64,000 bases of DNA, taken from Lepidostoma basale. Lineage: Eukaryota > Arthropoda > Insecta > Trichoptera > Lepidostomatidae. Each line of letters opens with the position of its first letter. Position 1 is the first letter of the stretch. The notes beneath the pieces are model-generated. The model ran no database searches and was not told the origin of the DNA. It saw only the letters and a program-made list of their open reading frames with translations. This document shows, piece after piece, positions 1-11,904 of this stretch. Location of the stretch: assembly GCA_022606425.2 (NCBI GenBank), contig JAHDVF020000441.1:1-64000 (forward strand). Reading direction: 5' to 3'. A program made the translations under genes and the position numbers.

Positions 1-625
1 CAATGGACTATTACAAAATAAATATTTAAAGAATGTTTTAATGAATGATGTTAAAAATAAATATGTACGTATTTCAATTTCAATTTAAGATTTAACTTTC
101 TACAAAACATATTAAATGATTTTTTTTAAATCGCATTTTGCATACACGTGTAGACGCAACAAGAACTATGTAAATCGGGGTTCATTTCACCTTTATGTTT
201 GCATCCTTTGGCAGATATTGAATTAGGGCGTACACAATGTGACGCGTACCACGACAAAGGCGAATACTCTGCGTTCAGCCAGGCATGGGACTATATTGTC
301 CGTCATTTATCAAACATAATGTATTCAAGACTTATCCCTAATACCTCCTGCGTGATATGCACTACGTGATTGATTCGATATTAGCGAGGGTGCAAGCTTG
401 TGCGCCCGAATTACTGTCATTCGTTATGCCTACTGCGTAGTTTCTGACGGGTGAATAAAACTGGTTATGAATCGAGATACATACAGCGATCACAACATGG
501 TAATAACCAAATGTCTACAGTTTTTTTTAAATCCTTAAAAGTAAAACGACTCTAAAACGAATATCAAAATATTAAAAACTAAAGAGGTCAAAGTCAAGTT
601 CGTAGAAAAGACACAAGAATATTCG
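1..625. other. unassigned 5' stretch
   Basis: No gene or repeat is recognised here. Bases about 200-460 are visibly less AT-rich than the surroundings and contain a 48-codon open stretch that follows an AG (about 220-370), but no splice donor or known domain supports an exon. Confidence 0.3.
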
Positions 626-629
626 ATGA

Positions 630-915
630 ATGAGGAAGCAAACGAAAACCCAAACTGGGAAGAGATAAAAAAAAGACAATCAAAACTGTTCTTCTTCATT
701 ATCTGGGCTTTTTCTATCTTGTTGACTACGGCACTGAACAGCGATATGGTGCTACTTCTGAACCATTGTCTTAAATTGTGCAGCCAAGATATTCTTTTTA
801 GACCTAGTCCTCTTCTTCCTGGTATTTTCCCTGAATCAGTTGTAGGAGTTGGTATTTTTCTCCTTTCGTTCCGTTACCAAAGTATTGCAGTATTCACATT
901 GTCGAGCAACTTCTG
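630..915 (-). pseudogene. RTE-like LINE 3' fragment
   Basis: Read on the minus strand, the stretch encodes a C-terminal segment typical of insect RTE-like LINE proteins: a basic G-R-R-G turn, then ISWLHNLRQWF and a short helix ending near KAQIM, followed by a GAA-rich tail. The body of the reverse transcriptase is missing, so this is a 5'-truncated dead copy. The open frame on the plus strand here is its antisense shadow. Confidence 0.55.
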
Positions 916-1600
916 ATGCCTTTTCATCCAATGGAGAATAATCTCACTGCAGACTGTGACAGAAAAAATATTGTAACAAATAAATAATTATTAACAAATG
1001 AATTTCATGGTATGATATGAGAAAGGGGACAGTTAAAGAATAACCATGTGAAGAAGCCCAATAGAAGAAAAAGGTATCGAGGATTATAAATAAATAGAGA
1101 ATTATAATTTGCCAACGAGGTATATAGTACTATTAAAACCGATGCAAGTCTGAAACATTTTTATAAGTGAAAAAAAATGCGAAATGCAACGTTTTTGACT
1201 AATGACTTTCAAGAACCTGACACAATGCAATTATATATCAAATATTTAGCCATCTATTATCACTAGGACACTGAAAGACATACAAAGGACAACAAATGTA
1301 CAGCACTCACAACAAATTTGACCTTAACTCTACAATATAATGAACAAAAATATAAACGACCCACAATAAATGACATTAGACACCAAAAAACATGTTATTT
1401 CAGAGACAATAAAAAAGGTCGGCTTGAATGTAGGATACTTTAAAAAATTAAGTAAATAGTATTAAAACAGTGTTTAAATAGAGTTAATATTTCATTAAAG
1501 ATAATTATTATGAAATTAATACACGTCAATATATGTTTTGTTCCCTTTATTCCCTATTTGTTCCCAAATTTGCCTTTGAGTGTAAAAAATGCCCAAATTT
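916..1600. other. AT-rich stretch, nothing recognised
   Basis: Low-complexity AT-rich sequence with no open frame above background and no match to other parts of the window that I could see. Confidence 0.4.
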
Positions 1601-1604
1601 TTTA

Positions 1605-1720
1605 GTGTAAAAAATGCCTCCCTAGTACAGGTTACCCCAGTTGCGAGATATTAAAATCATGTACTTTGTAAATGATCACTAAATAAAGAAATAAATATAA
1701 AAAAGGTACTGCATATTGAC
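1605..1720 (+). repeat. LINE 3' tail repeat (family R)
   Basis: The segment starting with atgcctccctag and ending in AAATA-type repeats is the reverse complement of sequences at 2390-2490 and 17740-17945. Copies at several sites and an A-rich tail fit the 3' end of a LINE. No coding part is attached. Confidence 0.5.
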
Positions 1721-2224
1721 TAAAATCTTTTGAAAACTGTGTGCTCGCATATTATTTTGAAATATTTTGTATACACATTATTAGAATATCAATCAAAGTA
1801 AACATTAAGCGAAATGAAATTTGCCTAATATCTTATTCTGTTAGAAAGCAAAACAATTGTTGTCTTATGTGGAGAAATGAGAATTTTTCGTATGTCATAC
1901 TTAGATAAGCTATTAAGTATATCCCTGCTTTGACAAATAACCTCCCTTTTTCCACCCTTCACAATATTCAAAAGGAAGATTGCGTTTCTAAATTAAATAT
2001 TGAAACTGAAGAGAACCATTGCATGTGCATTTGTCAATGTTGTTATTATATGACTTCTGATTTAGACGACAAGAGCTTTCACTTGTTTGAAATAATACAA
2101 AATATCGTGTTTTATTAATTTTACTTGGCATTATACACGTCTTTTTTATATATTTCATAGATGGCTTTAATATGAAATATGTTTTTTGTTTTGTTTTTAC
2201 CAGTTCTACAAAACATTTTGTTTT

Positions 2225-2360
2225 TGATCGCCGGGTGGCGGTTTAAATGACAGAACCCTTGATTCATAATCCAAGGGACTTAAGTTCAACCCTGGACACG
2301 ACTCTGTTCCTACTCGTAATAATTAACTTTTTGTGATAACATTGGAGATTAAAATAAAAA
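2225..2360 (+). repeat. possible tRNA-derived SINE, third family
   Basis: A tRNA-like head shows an A-box-like stretch, an anticodon arm whose flanks pair (cccttg with caaggg, CAT in the loop) and a B-box-like gttcaaccc. It ends in an A-rich tail. No second copy is seen in the window, so the SINE call rests on structure alone; a decayed tRNA pseudogene is the alternative. Confidence 0.35.
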
Positions 2361-2389
2361 AAATTATACCATTGAACATACCTTTATCA

Positions 2390-2490
2390 TTATTTATTTA
2401 TCATTTACAAAGCACATGGTTTTAATACTCCCAACTGGGATAACCCGTTCTAGGGAGGCATTCCTAGTACTCTATATAATTTCAATATAT
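2390..2490 (-). repeat. LINE 3' tail repeat (family R)
   Basis: Inverted relative of 1605-1720 sharing the words acatggttttaatac and ctagggaggcatt. It is the same family as 17740-17945, where the copy is longer. Confidence 0.5.
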
Positions 2491-2959
2491 AAATTACAAA
2501 TTTAGGAAACAATTAATGAACAAGGGTATTAATACATATCCTAAAGTATAACATAAAATTAATTGTCTTATATAATATATTATAGTACTATTTAAACACT
2601 AATTAAACTATTAACTTTAATTTAAAAAAATCGTGGTATCCATGGTGTTTACAATAAAAAAATGTTTTTGCGCTATCTGATAAATACGATGATATCAATG
2701 GATACATACGATGATATGTACCTTTTACAGCATTATTTAATCGGAAGATTCTAAAATATTCCAGTATACCCTAGGTTACATCTGTATAAATGTAACCAAC
2801 AATAAAACTCAACGTTTGCCAATCAATTTTATTAATGTGGATTTGCATGAGCAATTTCTTCTCATAGTAGAGCCAAGTACATCATTTAATTAAACATAGT
2901 TATAATAAAATAAAATAAATCTGCAGGTATCTTTCAATTTCTACATTGAAACAAAATTG

Positions 2960-3470
2960 TGCTTATTTATTCATTTGTGTTTCCAAATTACATTATATTC
3001 GATAAACTTTAATAATGTTCTTAGGAAATTTAAAATAACTTTGTTCGATGAAATAATTATTAAAACAAATATTAAAAAAACACGACATGTTTCGGAGGAT
3101 ACCTCCATCTTCAAGTGTAAAAATATAATAAAAACTAAAAAAAGAAAGACTAAACGCATTTGAAATTCAATACGATAATTCAAATTTAAAAATTAACCTG
3201 GGCTATTTGTTATAAGTACTAATAATTAGTTTTTTTATCAGTAAGAACTATTAAATAATAATAATAATACATGATGATAATATAAAAATAATATTAAAAA
3301 AAAATTAATTTCGAAAAAACATACATTTGAAAAGACATAATTTATATAAAAATTAATAAATGATTAATTTGCATTTGATTCATATTTAAAAATTAACCTT
3401 GGCTATTTGTTATAGGTTCCTACTAATAATTATTTTTTTAACGTAAGAACTAATAAATAATATTAAATTA
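2960..3470 (-). repeat. c-type hammerhead-bearing element
   Basis: Holds the c-type motif at 3080-3118, flanked by words also seen at 5400-5950, 37800-38060 and 47380-48140. The phrase ggctatttgttata occurs twice (about 3200 and 3400), suggesting an internal duplication or two overlapping copies. No coding capacity. Confidence 0.5.
3080..3118 (-). ncRNA. hammerhead ribozyme motif, c type
   Basis: On the minus strand the order is ACAC, UUGAAGA, a GGAGG/CCUCC stem II, GAAAC, AUG, UC, GUGU. The outer ACAC and GUGU pair as a 4-bp stem I, and ACAUGU forms the very short palindromic stem III known from PLE and retrozyme hammerheads. The first core base is U instead of C (CUGAAGA in sister copies), so this copy is probably weakened. 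Confidence 0.6.
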
Positions 3471-3479
3471 AAATGTTTG

Positions 3480-4380
3480 ATGAGAATATTGTTGATAGAG
3501 TTTTCGTGAACTTACATTATACGACAATAGATGGCATTTAAAATAATACATTTTTAAGAATCGAATAATTTTATGTTTACGCATAACCTACTCAAACTAT
3601 TAATAAAATCGTGTTACGAATTATGATGCATAATAATGAAACCTTAATCTTTGATTTAAATATAAATATAAAGTGTCACTTTTCTAAATATTTAATGAGA
3701 TTTTTTTTACAATTTATTTTCTAATATTTTCGTTTAAGCCAGTACTTAAAAAAATATTTTTTTACCGCATTTTTGGGTATTTTAATTGAATTGCATTTTA
3801 TATCATTAAATATTTTTTATTGTTCGCCTGATAATCAATTAGGTACCTCCGAACTTTTGAAATAAAATGATCTTGATTTTTTATTTTGATTTTGATTTTC
3901 ATGATGAAGAAATACGTATTTAGAAAATTCACGAGATACATAAAATAGGCAAAGTAATAGACTTGTAAACTGTTGTCAAGACTTAGATTTTTTTGGATTA
4001 AATCTAAATTCTTTTTTGTCTAAACTTAAAAAATATCGACCTCCATCAAACCCTTAAATTGTCTAAACCAGATGCAGCTTTTACTATTTGTTTGTCACTG
4101 AGACTACTTGTACCTTGTAATCCTTCCACAATATAATCAAATATGTCGTTAGCTAATTGTAGTCGTGTTCTTATTGCTCATCTCTAGTATACACATCTAT
4201 TAATCTTTCTTCTTTACTCTCTTCCAGATCATCCTCTTAACTTGTCCTAGGCTAATTGTTTACTGTTACTGTTTTAAAATGTTCCTAGATTTAAGTAACT
4301 TATCTGTATTATGAATAATGTATTGGAATTAATTCCGTCAACAACAAAATAAATAAATAAACATGAAAGTTATATTAGCA
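3480..4380. other. AT-rich stretch, probable LINE 3' end near 4030-4370
   Basis: No gene is seen. The part ending near 4360 closes with an AATA-type repeat tail after a stretch of mixed composition, as LINE 3' ends do, but no coding part is readable. Confidence 0.3.
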
Positions 4381-4424
4381 GTGTTTACCTGCCTATCACA
4401 TATGAGTGCAAATAAATACTTATA

Positions 4425-4605
4425 TTAAACTTTGTACACAACTCACTTTATTATAAAAATAAAAATAAAAAACAAACATGTTTCGGACACATAAGCCCTT
4501 CATCAGTGATATATATAATATTTTTGTAATAATTTATTCTGTATCCTAAACATTTTTGTTATTTTAATTTTTGTAATAAAGTGTGTGTTTTGAATAAAGT
4601 TTATA
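4425..4605 (-). repeat. b-type foldback element
   Basis: Arms around a hammerhead motif are inverted: an arm near 4430-4470 recurs in reverse near 4560-4605. The layout matches the other palindromic hammerhead elements of the window. Confidence 0.5.
4474..4510 (-). ncRNA. hammerhead ribozyme motif, b type
   Basis: Minus strand: CUGAUGA core intact, stem II GGGC/GUCC with one G-U pair, GAAAC, then AUGUU. The cleavage triplet would be GUU, which is allowed but not optimal. Only about 2 bp of stem I is visible. Confidence 0.6.
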
Positions 4606-4609
4606 TAAA

Positions 4610-5395
4610 AATAACATTTACATTTTTTTGTACTTGTATTGTAGTTTAAATAAATAAAAATATAGACACTATGTACGATATGGAATTTAATTCTATATAT
4701 ATTCTAAAATGTTCTTGTTTTATATATTTTGCACATAAATTATTTAAGTTTATTATTCATGTGGTCCTGATATTTTATTAAAAATTATAAACATAAATTG
4801 CATTGAAAACTGGATTTGGCTTAAATGTCGCGTGCCTTTATTTTCTGTGATAGAAGTAGAGAAATTCAATACAAGTATTGCACTGTAATCAAAGGAAGAT
4901 CAGAGAACGTAGCATATGTTCCATATTGTTACAGCAACAATACAAATGGAAGAATGTTTAGGGGATGAAAATCGAACTGATGAAAAATTTTACGATGTTC
5001 GTAAAAATATACGTACTCGTATACATTGCGAAAAGTCTATTTGCTTTATAAGTAAAAACAACACATTTTATTGCAGTTTTTTTTATATTTAAATTGATAA
5101 TTTTTTTTATCATTTAGACTTCCAATTTAACAAACTTGGTAACACAATCTTATTATAACAAATTAAAAACATACCCATTATACGGTTTAATGAAGGCAGA
5201 GGGGATGAACGGCCACACGTTTCTTTTATAAAATACTTTTAAATAAAGGAATATTCAATGTTAATGCAGAGAATATTTTTTTTCGACTTTTCACATCGTA
5301 GATGTTTAATTTATTTGTTAGTGCCATGTTTTCTTTCGTCATTCTCGATTGTGTGAGTGATTTAATATGTTTATTGAAAGCTAAGACAAATAACA
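4610..5395. other. unassigned AT-rich stretch
   Basis: No coding or repeat structure recognised. Open frames here are short and low-complexity. Confidence 0.4.
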
Positions 5396-5399
5396 CTGT

Positions 5400-5950
5400 A
5401 GGATTCCATAGTAATACATTTTGGAAAATAAAAAATAATGCTGTTTATTTTCCATTTAAATATAATATTAAAAACGCAACATGTTTCGGAGAATACCTCC
5501 ATCTTCAGGTGTAAATATATAATAACTATCAAACAATGAAAGACTAATAAAAAAAATACATTTAAAAATTGTATTTGTATTATTTCTTTGTATTATAAAC
5601 TAACTAACTAACTAACTAACCATCACGCCGTCTCCTCGAAAGGGTAGGCAGAAAGAATGGACTGTCACACTTTTACTGATGCGGCACTCCATCCTTCTCT
5701 TTTCGCCCCGCGGGAGACGCGGTGTGATGGGTTGCGAACATCATCGCCACCAATAGGCATCTCCCGCGCACACTTCGATGATTCTTTGTATTATATCAAT
5801 TTATAAATGCATTTTTTTATTAGTCTTTCGTTGTGAAGTTTTTATTATGTATTTACACCCGAGGATGGAGGTATCCATAGAAACATGTCGTATTTTTTTT
5901 AAATATTTTGTGGATTAACAACATTATTTTCAATTTCTCAAGTGATTTAA
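5400..5950. repeat. c-type foldback element split by a LINE
   Basis: The left arm (about 5400-5580) carries a minus-strand hammerhead with intact CUGAAGA, stem II GGAG/CUCC and GAAAC (5474-5513). The right arm (about 5800-5950) is inverted and carries a decayed plus-strand motif (5855-5895, core CCGAGGA). A minus-strand RTE 3' end occupies 5585-5790 between them, so the LINE inserted into the loop of an existing foldback element. Confidence 0.6.
5585..5790 (-). pseudogene. RTE-A LINE 3' fragment
   Basis: Starts with the (CTAA)n complement of the RTE-A tail and the terminal catcacgccgtctcc block shared with 60599-60612, then diverges after about 60 bp. Very short 5'-truncated or rearranged copy. 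Confidence 0.7.
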
Positions 5951-6454
5951 TATAACTATTATACATTTAAAAAAAAATCTTCGATATACGAGTATATAAT
6001 ATATATTTCTTTCCGTGTGTCCAAACCACATTAAGTAACCGCCTCAGTGATTCTAATGATAATTGGTTCATAACTATTCGCCTAGAATCCTTTACTGATG
6101 ATTGGGAGTTGATGATTCAATATAATGGATAAAAAAGATTTTGAATTACCATGATTTCACGCATTTTGTTTCTATGAAATAAACTATGAATCAAACAATT
6201 ATTTGTAATAATATAAAAAATGCAGTTATCTTGTGGTGATGCGTTGAAACCTCATTCTTATCCGGTTCATAAATTTAACAAACCACATTTTATATTATAT
6301 AATACCATATAATATAAGATTGTCATATCTAATAATATCAAAATTCCTTCAAAACATGTGTATAAAAAACAATGTTTGTTGTTTTTACTGATCTAACAAT
6401 ATTAGAATAAGAAGTTAACATGTACGAGTTATAAAACCATAAATCATGTTAATA

Positions 6455-6772
6455 AATAAGACAGAGTATGAAGAGATTTGTTGTCTGATGCGAAGTCTAG
6501 AAAGTTGGCATATTTGGAACACATTCTCTGTAACGAGAAATACGTTCTGCTGCACCTTATCATGGAAGGGAAGTTTGAGGGTAGGTGCGGTGTGGGAAGA
6601 CCCCCATATTTCCTAGCTCGAGAATATCAAAGAATAGACCAGCATTCGGAATGTGGGGGAGTTGTTCAGGCTGGCACAAAACAGAGAAGCCTACGCCAGA
6701 GTGATAGCCGACGTCGGGAGGACCTGATGTGGCACTCCGAGAAGGAGAAGAAGAATGAGAAGAAGTAATTTA
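6455..6772 (+). pseudogene. LINE family D 3' fragment
   Basis: Frames here give the typical C-terminus of an RTE-like protein: LAYLEHILCNEKY, an M-E-G-K-F-E-G-R linker, a G-R-P-P turn and an NREAYARVIADV-like helix, reached only by shifting frame. It ends in an AGAAG tail. Relatives at 40495-40785, 51140-51570 and 51650-52050. Confidence 0.65.
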
Positions 6773-7059
6773 ATCGTATTTAAATGAGTAGGTACGCAAA
6801 AACATCATATTAAATGTTTATGACTCCGTTAAATTCATAAGTAGGTACTTGAAAGAATAGAATGTACTTGAGAGATATTGGCTCTTTGGCGAATAAAAGC
6901 AAAATGCACTTATTGTACGCGTAAAAACGCAGTAAAATTTCTCGTATTCACAGAGAAGTCTTTTCTACGGTGACAATGAGATTTGAATATTGTTTCTAAA
7001 TTGAAATCTCAGACAACGGTTTAAGAATATTGCATTTTTATATTACACACATGATGTAT

Positions 7060-7410
7060 TTGAATAATGCTTTTTTCTGTCATTAACTTGATGCAAGTAA
7101 CGAAATGAATAATTAAATTAATCGTAATATGAGTAACTACAATAAATGGCTTCTCAATACTCCGGTTTGTTTTGTTTATCCTAAGCTAAATGGCTTCTCA
7201 ATACTCCGGTTTGTTTTGTTTATCCTAAGCTTATACAATTTGGTATAAAATAGGACTTGTCTGCTTTTGTGGCAGAGTGGTAAAAGGTACAATTGCCACA
7301 CAGACGTGAAAAAATCACACTGTCTTTGATCTTGTATAATTAACGTGACAATATCATATGTCTTATCTATAAGCCATTGATAAAAAATTAAAAATGTATA
7401 TTTCATGTTA
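7060..7410 (+). repeat. dispersed repeat S with SINE-like core
   Basis: Shares over 250 bp with 15960-16250, including a degenerate tRNA-like box (ttgtggcagagtggtaa) and a cacactgtcttt word known from SINE-1. Bases 7144-7231 are two direct copies of a 44-bp unit that is single at 16040-16085. Confidence 0.55.
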
Positions 7411-7429
7411 CGAATACACGACGAAATTT

Positions 7430-7900
7430 TAATTGATAAAACACTTTAATATATTAATGAAATTGACCGTTTTCTATAAATTTTATGGAACCGACATGTT
7501 ATTCCTGTATTGGACACTTTCAAAATGTTTTGTTAATTTCTTCTTTGTTCGCCATACTTTGTGTTGTAGATATTTTATTTGTCTTGTTCTATTTTGTATA
7601 CTTTGTGTATACAACACTAACTTGTCAGATATGTTTCGGACAACCGGCCCTTCTTCAGTGATACATATTTAAAAAATACATATTTAAAATATTATAAAAT
7701 TGTTTACAAATATGATCAGTTTTGACAAATGTTATAAAGATTTATTTTGGAACGTTAAGCTTTTGTTATAACAAATATTATGTATCAATTAATAATTTAA
7801 AATAATAATTTAAAGGGGTTAAGGTCACAACAAAGGAAATAAATCTCAGATTGGACTTGATGTTGAATTTATTTGATTATTGATAATATTTTCTTTATTT
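7430..7900 (-). repeat. e-type hammerhead element
   Basis: Aligns in reverse with 27190-27720 and with part of 53370-53600. Contains an e-type hammerhead on the minus strand. No reading frame. Confidence 0.55.
7624..7661 (-). ncRNA. hammerhead ribozyme motif, e type
   Basis: Minus strand: UCA, CUGAAGA (intact), stem II with GGC/GUCC-type pairing around CCGGUU, GAAAC, AUAUC, UGA. UCA/UGA forms 3 bp of stem I. Stem III is weakened (ACAUAU rather than ACAUGU). Confidence 0.6.
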
Positions 7901-8497
7901 TTAATTGCTTTTTTAATTTCTAAAATTTCGAGATTGCTCAAAGTTATATTTTTTTTATTAACACGCAAAATTTCAACGCCATTATCTTTATTAAATTAAT
8001 GATCATTTTTAAATGACTGAATTAAATAACTATTAACTGTTTTAAAATTCGAGCTTAAGATACAGTAATAATTTACGAAACATAAAAAAAATTGGAAATC
8101 CCACAATACTCGCAGCTTATTTATAAAATTATTATTTTGCATCATACTCACGTGAATATTTTCATTTCAGACATTACTGTGAACATATTTTTATATGATT
8201 ACACATACGATCATGTGATAGAGCAAGTTCCCCCATATAAGTGCGTATATGACTTAAAATCTATCAGCCCTTTGATGGATTCGACGCTGAAGTTGACAAT
8301 AGATCCCTAAGTAACATCAATTCTAAGGCACAGTATGACATTTTCCCCACCTACTTTAATCAAATACTCAATAAGTCAGAATCGTATAGTACCTGCTTAC
8401 TGTCAGAGTTAACATTCTTATCTCACTTTGTGAACAAAAATAATAATAACACTATAAAATATAAATATTAACAATAATAAAAATATTTACAAACTTT

Positions 8498-8640
8498 GTG
8501 GCCGAGTGGTAAGAGCTCAGACTGCCATACCGAAAGTCCCGGTTCGATTCCCGGGGATGGCAGTGTGATTGTCACACTGTCTCTGGTCTGGTGTAGAATT
8601 AACCTGACAATCAAATGGCGATAGATTAGCTACCCATTAA
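8498..8640 (+). repeat. SINE-1, tRNA-derived
   Basis: A tRNA-like head with A box (tggccgagtggtaagag) and B box (ggttcgattccc) is joined to a body with gtgtgattgtcacactgtc and atggcgatagatt. The same body recurs at 17015, 17951, 21266, 28049, 47245(-), 63290(-) and 63870. It is not a working tRNA because the acceptor ends do not pair. Confidence 0.8.
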
Positions 8641-8699
8641 TAATAAAAATAATAATTATTGTTACTATAATAATAATAATAAATAACAATAATTATGAT

Positions 8700-8830
8700 A
8701 ATAAAGATAATCCATTGTTTTGCCCGAAACACTATGATACATCAACATTATAAACTGTTAAATTATAAAACTCTGTTTATATATATCCCAATTTTCTTTT
8801 TCTTTTTCACATAATATAGTATGTATCCCA
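8700..8830 (+). repeat. terminal part of a j-type element
   Basis: The block ccattgttttgcccgaaac followed by actatgata also occurs near 15121, 48670 and 59278, where it precedes or borders j-type hammerhead elements. Here the hammerhead part is absent. Confidence 0.4.
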
Positions 8831-9880
8831 AAGACGATGAATCATAATACGAAAAAGACGATAAACATTATAAGGAAGCAGATTACATTAAAAAGCAAGA
8901 GGACAAAAGTGAAAGATGGTGTTGATTTTTTTTTGTTATATTGTATAAAGGAAAAGTGTATAAATCAGCTGGAATTTTGTTTATTTACAATATTCAATTC
9001 ATATTTCTTTGCTTTTGAAATTTCTCAATTTTTTTAAAATTGTTTGCTATATGCGAAAAAAAATTGTTTTTGGTTTCGAAATGATGGTCAAAATTCACCC
9101 AATGATTCGCCATTTCCCAAAAGATACTTCGGTTTTTGTATGAAAAATAAATATAAAAATTGTGATACATAAAAACATAGTTTTGAACAGTTTATAAAGA
9201 TAATTATAATAATAATATCATCGTCAAGTTTAAGAAAAATGCTTATGAAAACATGGCACGATCAAATAAATTGTCCATCCGAAAAATCAAAGTAATTTAC
9301 GTGATGTAAGATGTTAAGTAGACGAATGATGTCAAAAGGGAATTGTGTAGTGGTTCATTCTTTTAGCCTATCCTCTTCTGAGAAACTGCTGGGAGATTAG
9401 CAAGTTAATTGTTGATTTACGTATTCGATTCGATTTCCCTTAACCTATGATATATGATAAAATCTATGAGAGTAAATTTCAGGCATAGATCTATGAAATA
9501 TGAACAATGTGTTATTTATTACAATCATTTTTTATATTTATCCAGATGTGTGAATGCTTACTTACATGTATATTCTCATACTCGCGCTTGGAATATGACA
9601 TGTTGAGTTTATCACTACAGTGTACTATTTTACTTTACTCCAACACACTCCGTTCTTGTCGTTATGAGAAGGGGTTAACAATCTTTGGCCTTCGTAACCA
9701 AATGGAAAAATTAAAATAATAATGTTTTTAAATTTACGAAACGATTAAACAATATATTTTTTTATGTGCACTCAAATGGTTATTATAACTTACAATGATT
9801 TATAAGATAATCAAATGATTTTACTGAAATCTCTTGATGGAAGTTTCTTTTTAAATAATAATTAAATAAAACGATATTTT
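8830..9880. other. unassigned AT-rich stretch
   Basis: No gene or shared repeat recognised. A 20-bp word at 9250-9275 (acatggcacgatcaaataaa) resembles the RTE-A C-terminus, so a tiny LINE remnant may be present. Confidence 0.35.
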
Positions 9881-9884
9881 TTTA

Positions 9885-9990
9885 AACTATTTCCACTTTT
9901 GTCTTTATTTCCTGGAGCCTGGCGAAACCGGTCACTGTCGAAATAAAGACAAGTGGAAGTAGTTAAAAACATCGTTTTGTTTAATTATTA
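9885..9990. repeat. g-type short foldback
   Basis: The arms ccacttttgtctttattt and aaataaagacaagtgg are inverted around a loop with gcgaaaccggtc. A second copy with the same arms lies at 41155-41275. The loop resembles a decayed hammerhead (GAAAC, CGG, UC) but lacks CUGANGA. Confidence 0.5.
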
Positions 9991-10019
9991 TTTACAATAA
10001 TTTATGTGTATTATTTCAT

Positions 10020-10250
10020 GGAAAACATGGTTGTAAAATCGATAGATTTCAAGGAGTTTTATTATAATATTTATGTATGACATGTTTCGCCCTTCTAAGG
10101 CATTATCAAATATTAATGCCTTAGAAGGGCGAAACATGTAATAAATAAAAATTATATTAAAACTCCTTGAAAACTATCGTTTTTTCATACATATTAATAA
10201 TTTAATATGGAGTTTTACATCATTGTTCAAGAAACAATAAATAGAGAGTG
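10020..10250. repeat. h-type palindromic element
   Basis: Near-perfect inverted arms meet at about 10112. Each arm carries UUGAUAA or UUAAUGC-like core bases, a GCC/GGC stem II, GAAAC and AUGU. The outer end holds the family word acatcattgttcaagaaac, seen again at 29360, 36165 and 46805. Confidence 0.65.
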
Positions 10251-10254
10251 TTGT

Positions 10255-11690
10255 ATTTTTCTTAAGATTATTTGAGTACTTAGAGATGAAGTTCCTAAGA
10301 TCCAATACTTGAAAGAGTGTCTGTGTGAAATCCGAAAATAAATGTGTGAAAATTTGTCATCATCGAAATAAAAATTGAAAACGTTAAAGCACAAAGGGTT
10401 GCTGATATCTGAGTTGGAATATATGTATTTGCAGCTTGGTCTCGACAGATGACGCGCAGCATGCAAAATAGCTTAAGCCGCTCGCGACACCATGATGTAT
10501 CGTTGTGTGGAATGGTCCAATATGAGGGGATTTCGTATCAATATTTTGACACCATTACTCACCGGGATACAGTTTCTAATATGAAGATGAATGCCGCCAT
10601 GACAGCCATCACGTGATCGTATCGTAATCACATTCAACATTATTGAAAGACATCCAAAGTTTTCTGTTAATATTGTCATCACAAGATTTTTGTGACTTGA
10701 AATGAAACGCCCTACCTTTGGGTTATTTTCCGAGAAACGTAAAAAAAATAGGGTTTTTCATTAATGAAATTTAATTATATATTGTATTTATTTTATTTTT
10801 TAAATTACGAAACGTCAAATATTCGGCCGCACACTTCGCCTGCCCCTTGTAAACATATCATATTTATGAAGACTTGTACTCGAGTGTTGTTGGCACACGC
10901 GCGTATCCCTAACAGTTTGTACATTTAAGGTATATTACTTTTTCGCGTGCGCGTACGTGATACGGGATAACGCAGAATGGTACAGTCACACAAATACGTA
11001 GGCTGGTTAACAAACTAAAGTGGAAATGTGAAGGACATGTATCCAGATAGGGAACAGAGAAATGGGTAGAGATGGGTGCAGGGATTTTTTGAGAACTCCG
11101 TTATTTTGGAGTCTATCCATTTTTACGTTCCAGATGGTTATCTTCAACAGCGTCAACAGAGGCTGTTTTATCTCCCAGCATGCAGAACCAACCTGCTTCT
11201 GGTGATACCGGTGGGGAGAGCAATCAAACTGCTGATCATGATCGCTTCGGAGAACGACGTCTTTCATATTCGTGAAAGTACGTTCAGAAGACACGCACTC
11301 TTGACTTTGGAGAGTATTATGTATTCTTAATGTCGAACCATCTCTCATGCTTTCTTGTTAATATCTTTTGAGAAAATAAACTGATTTGATTTGATTTGAA
11401 GGTCCATGATACCAACTTTCAAATCCCACACGATGGTCTAATGATATTCGAAAATTTGCTGGTGATTGAGTGTGAAAGGTACAAAACAGGAATACGTGGA
11501 GAAGTATGGGGGACGTCTGTGTCCTGCAGTGGACGAAGAGCTGTTTTAGTAAAGTAAGTATAAAATAATGGTTCAGAAAAAATACATTTAAAACATCAAA
11601 AAGTTGTATTTCAAGAGGTGAGACAAGTTTGATGTACAATTGTATGAATTCTCTGATAAGTTAATGAGTGGTTCAAAAAATAAAAAATGT
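10255..11690. other. unassigned mixed stretch
   Basis: Base composition varies more than in the AT-rich deserts and several overlapping frames exist on both strands (for example 11007-11348), but none shows a domain or splice support. A TTTGA-type short repeat at 11378-11400, also seen at 26085 and 23465, looks like a LINE tail. Confidence 0.3.
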
Positions 11691-11880
11691 TTTTATTTAC
11701 TTGGTCTATTTGAATGAATATTAATAAAATTTGTATAACAACACTTTTTATTTTCACTGAACTCAGACATGTTTCGGTTGCAAGTAACCTTTATCATTGT
11801 AAACAACTTTATAATGCATACAATGCGAAAATTGTGTAATTTTAAAAGTTATTCAACTGGTAAATAAATAAATAATAATA
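11690..11880 (-). repeat. i-type hammerhead element
   Basis: Carries the block tcagacatgtttcggttgc shared with 32230-32370. The minus-strand motif at 11763-11800 has stem II GGUU/AACC, GAAAC and AUGUC but a poor core (AUGAUAA). It lies directly downstream of secreted gene 1. Confidence 0.5.
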
Positions 11881-11904
11881 ATTTAAAACTGAAACACCTT
11901 GCTG

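Noticed and set aside
216..370. Possible internal exon following an AG, 48 open codons
   Set aside because: No donor, no homologous stretch in the window and no known domain; length is within chance.
626..916. 96-codon plus-strand frame with a hydrophobic stretch
   Set aside because: The minus strand encodes a recognisable LINE C-terminus here, which explains the frame.
8498..8570. tRNA gene (also at 17951, 21266, 28049 and 33100)
   Set aside because: The A and B boxes are present but acceptor ends do not pair and the same non-tRNA body follows each head, so these are SINEs.
8715..8745. Hammerhead at the gcccgaaacactatgatac block
   Set aside because: GAAAC is present, but no CUGANGA-like core or stem II partner lies upstream; it is only the end of the j-type element.
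10082..10140. Rho-independent-type terminator or CRISPR-like palindrome
   Set aside because: The window is eukaryotic and the palindrome belongs to a dispersed h-type element with matching flanks at several sites.
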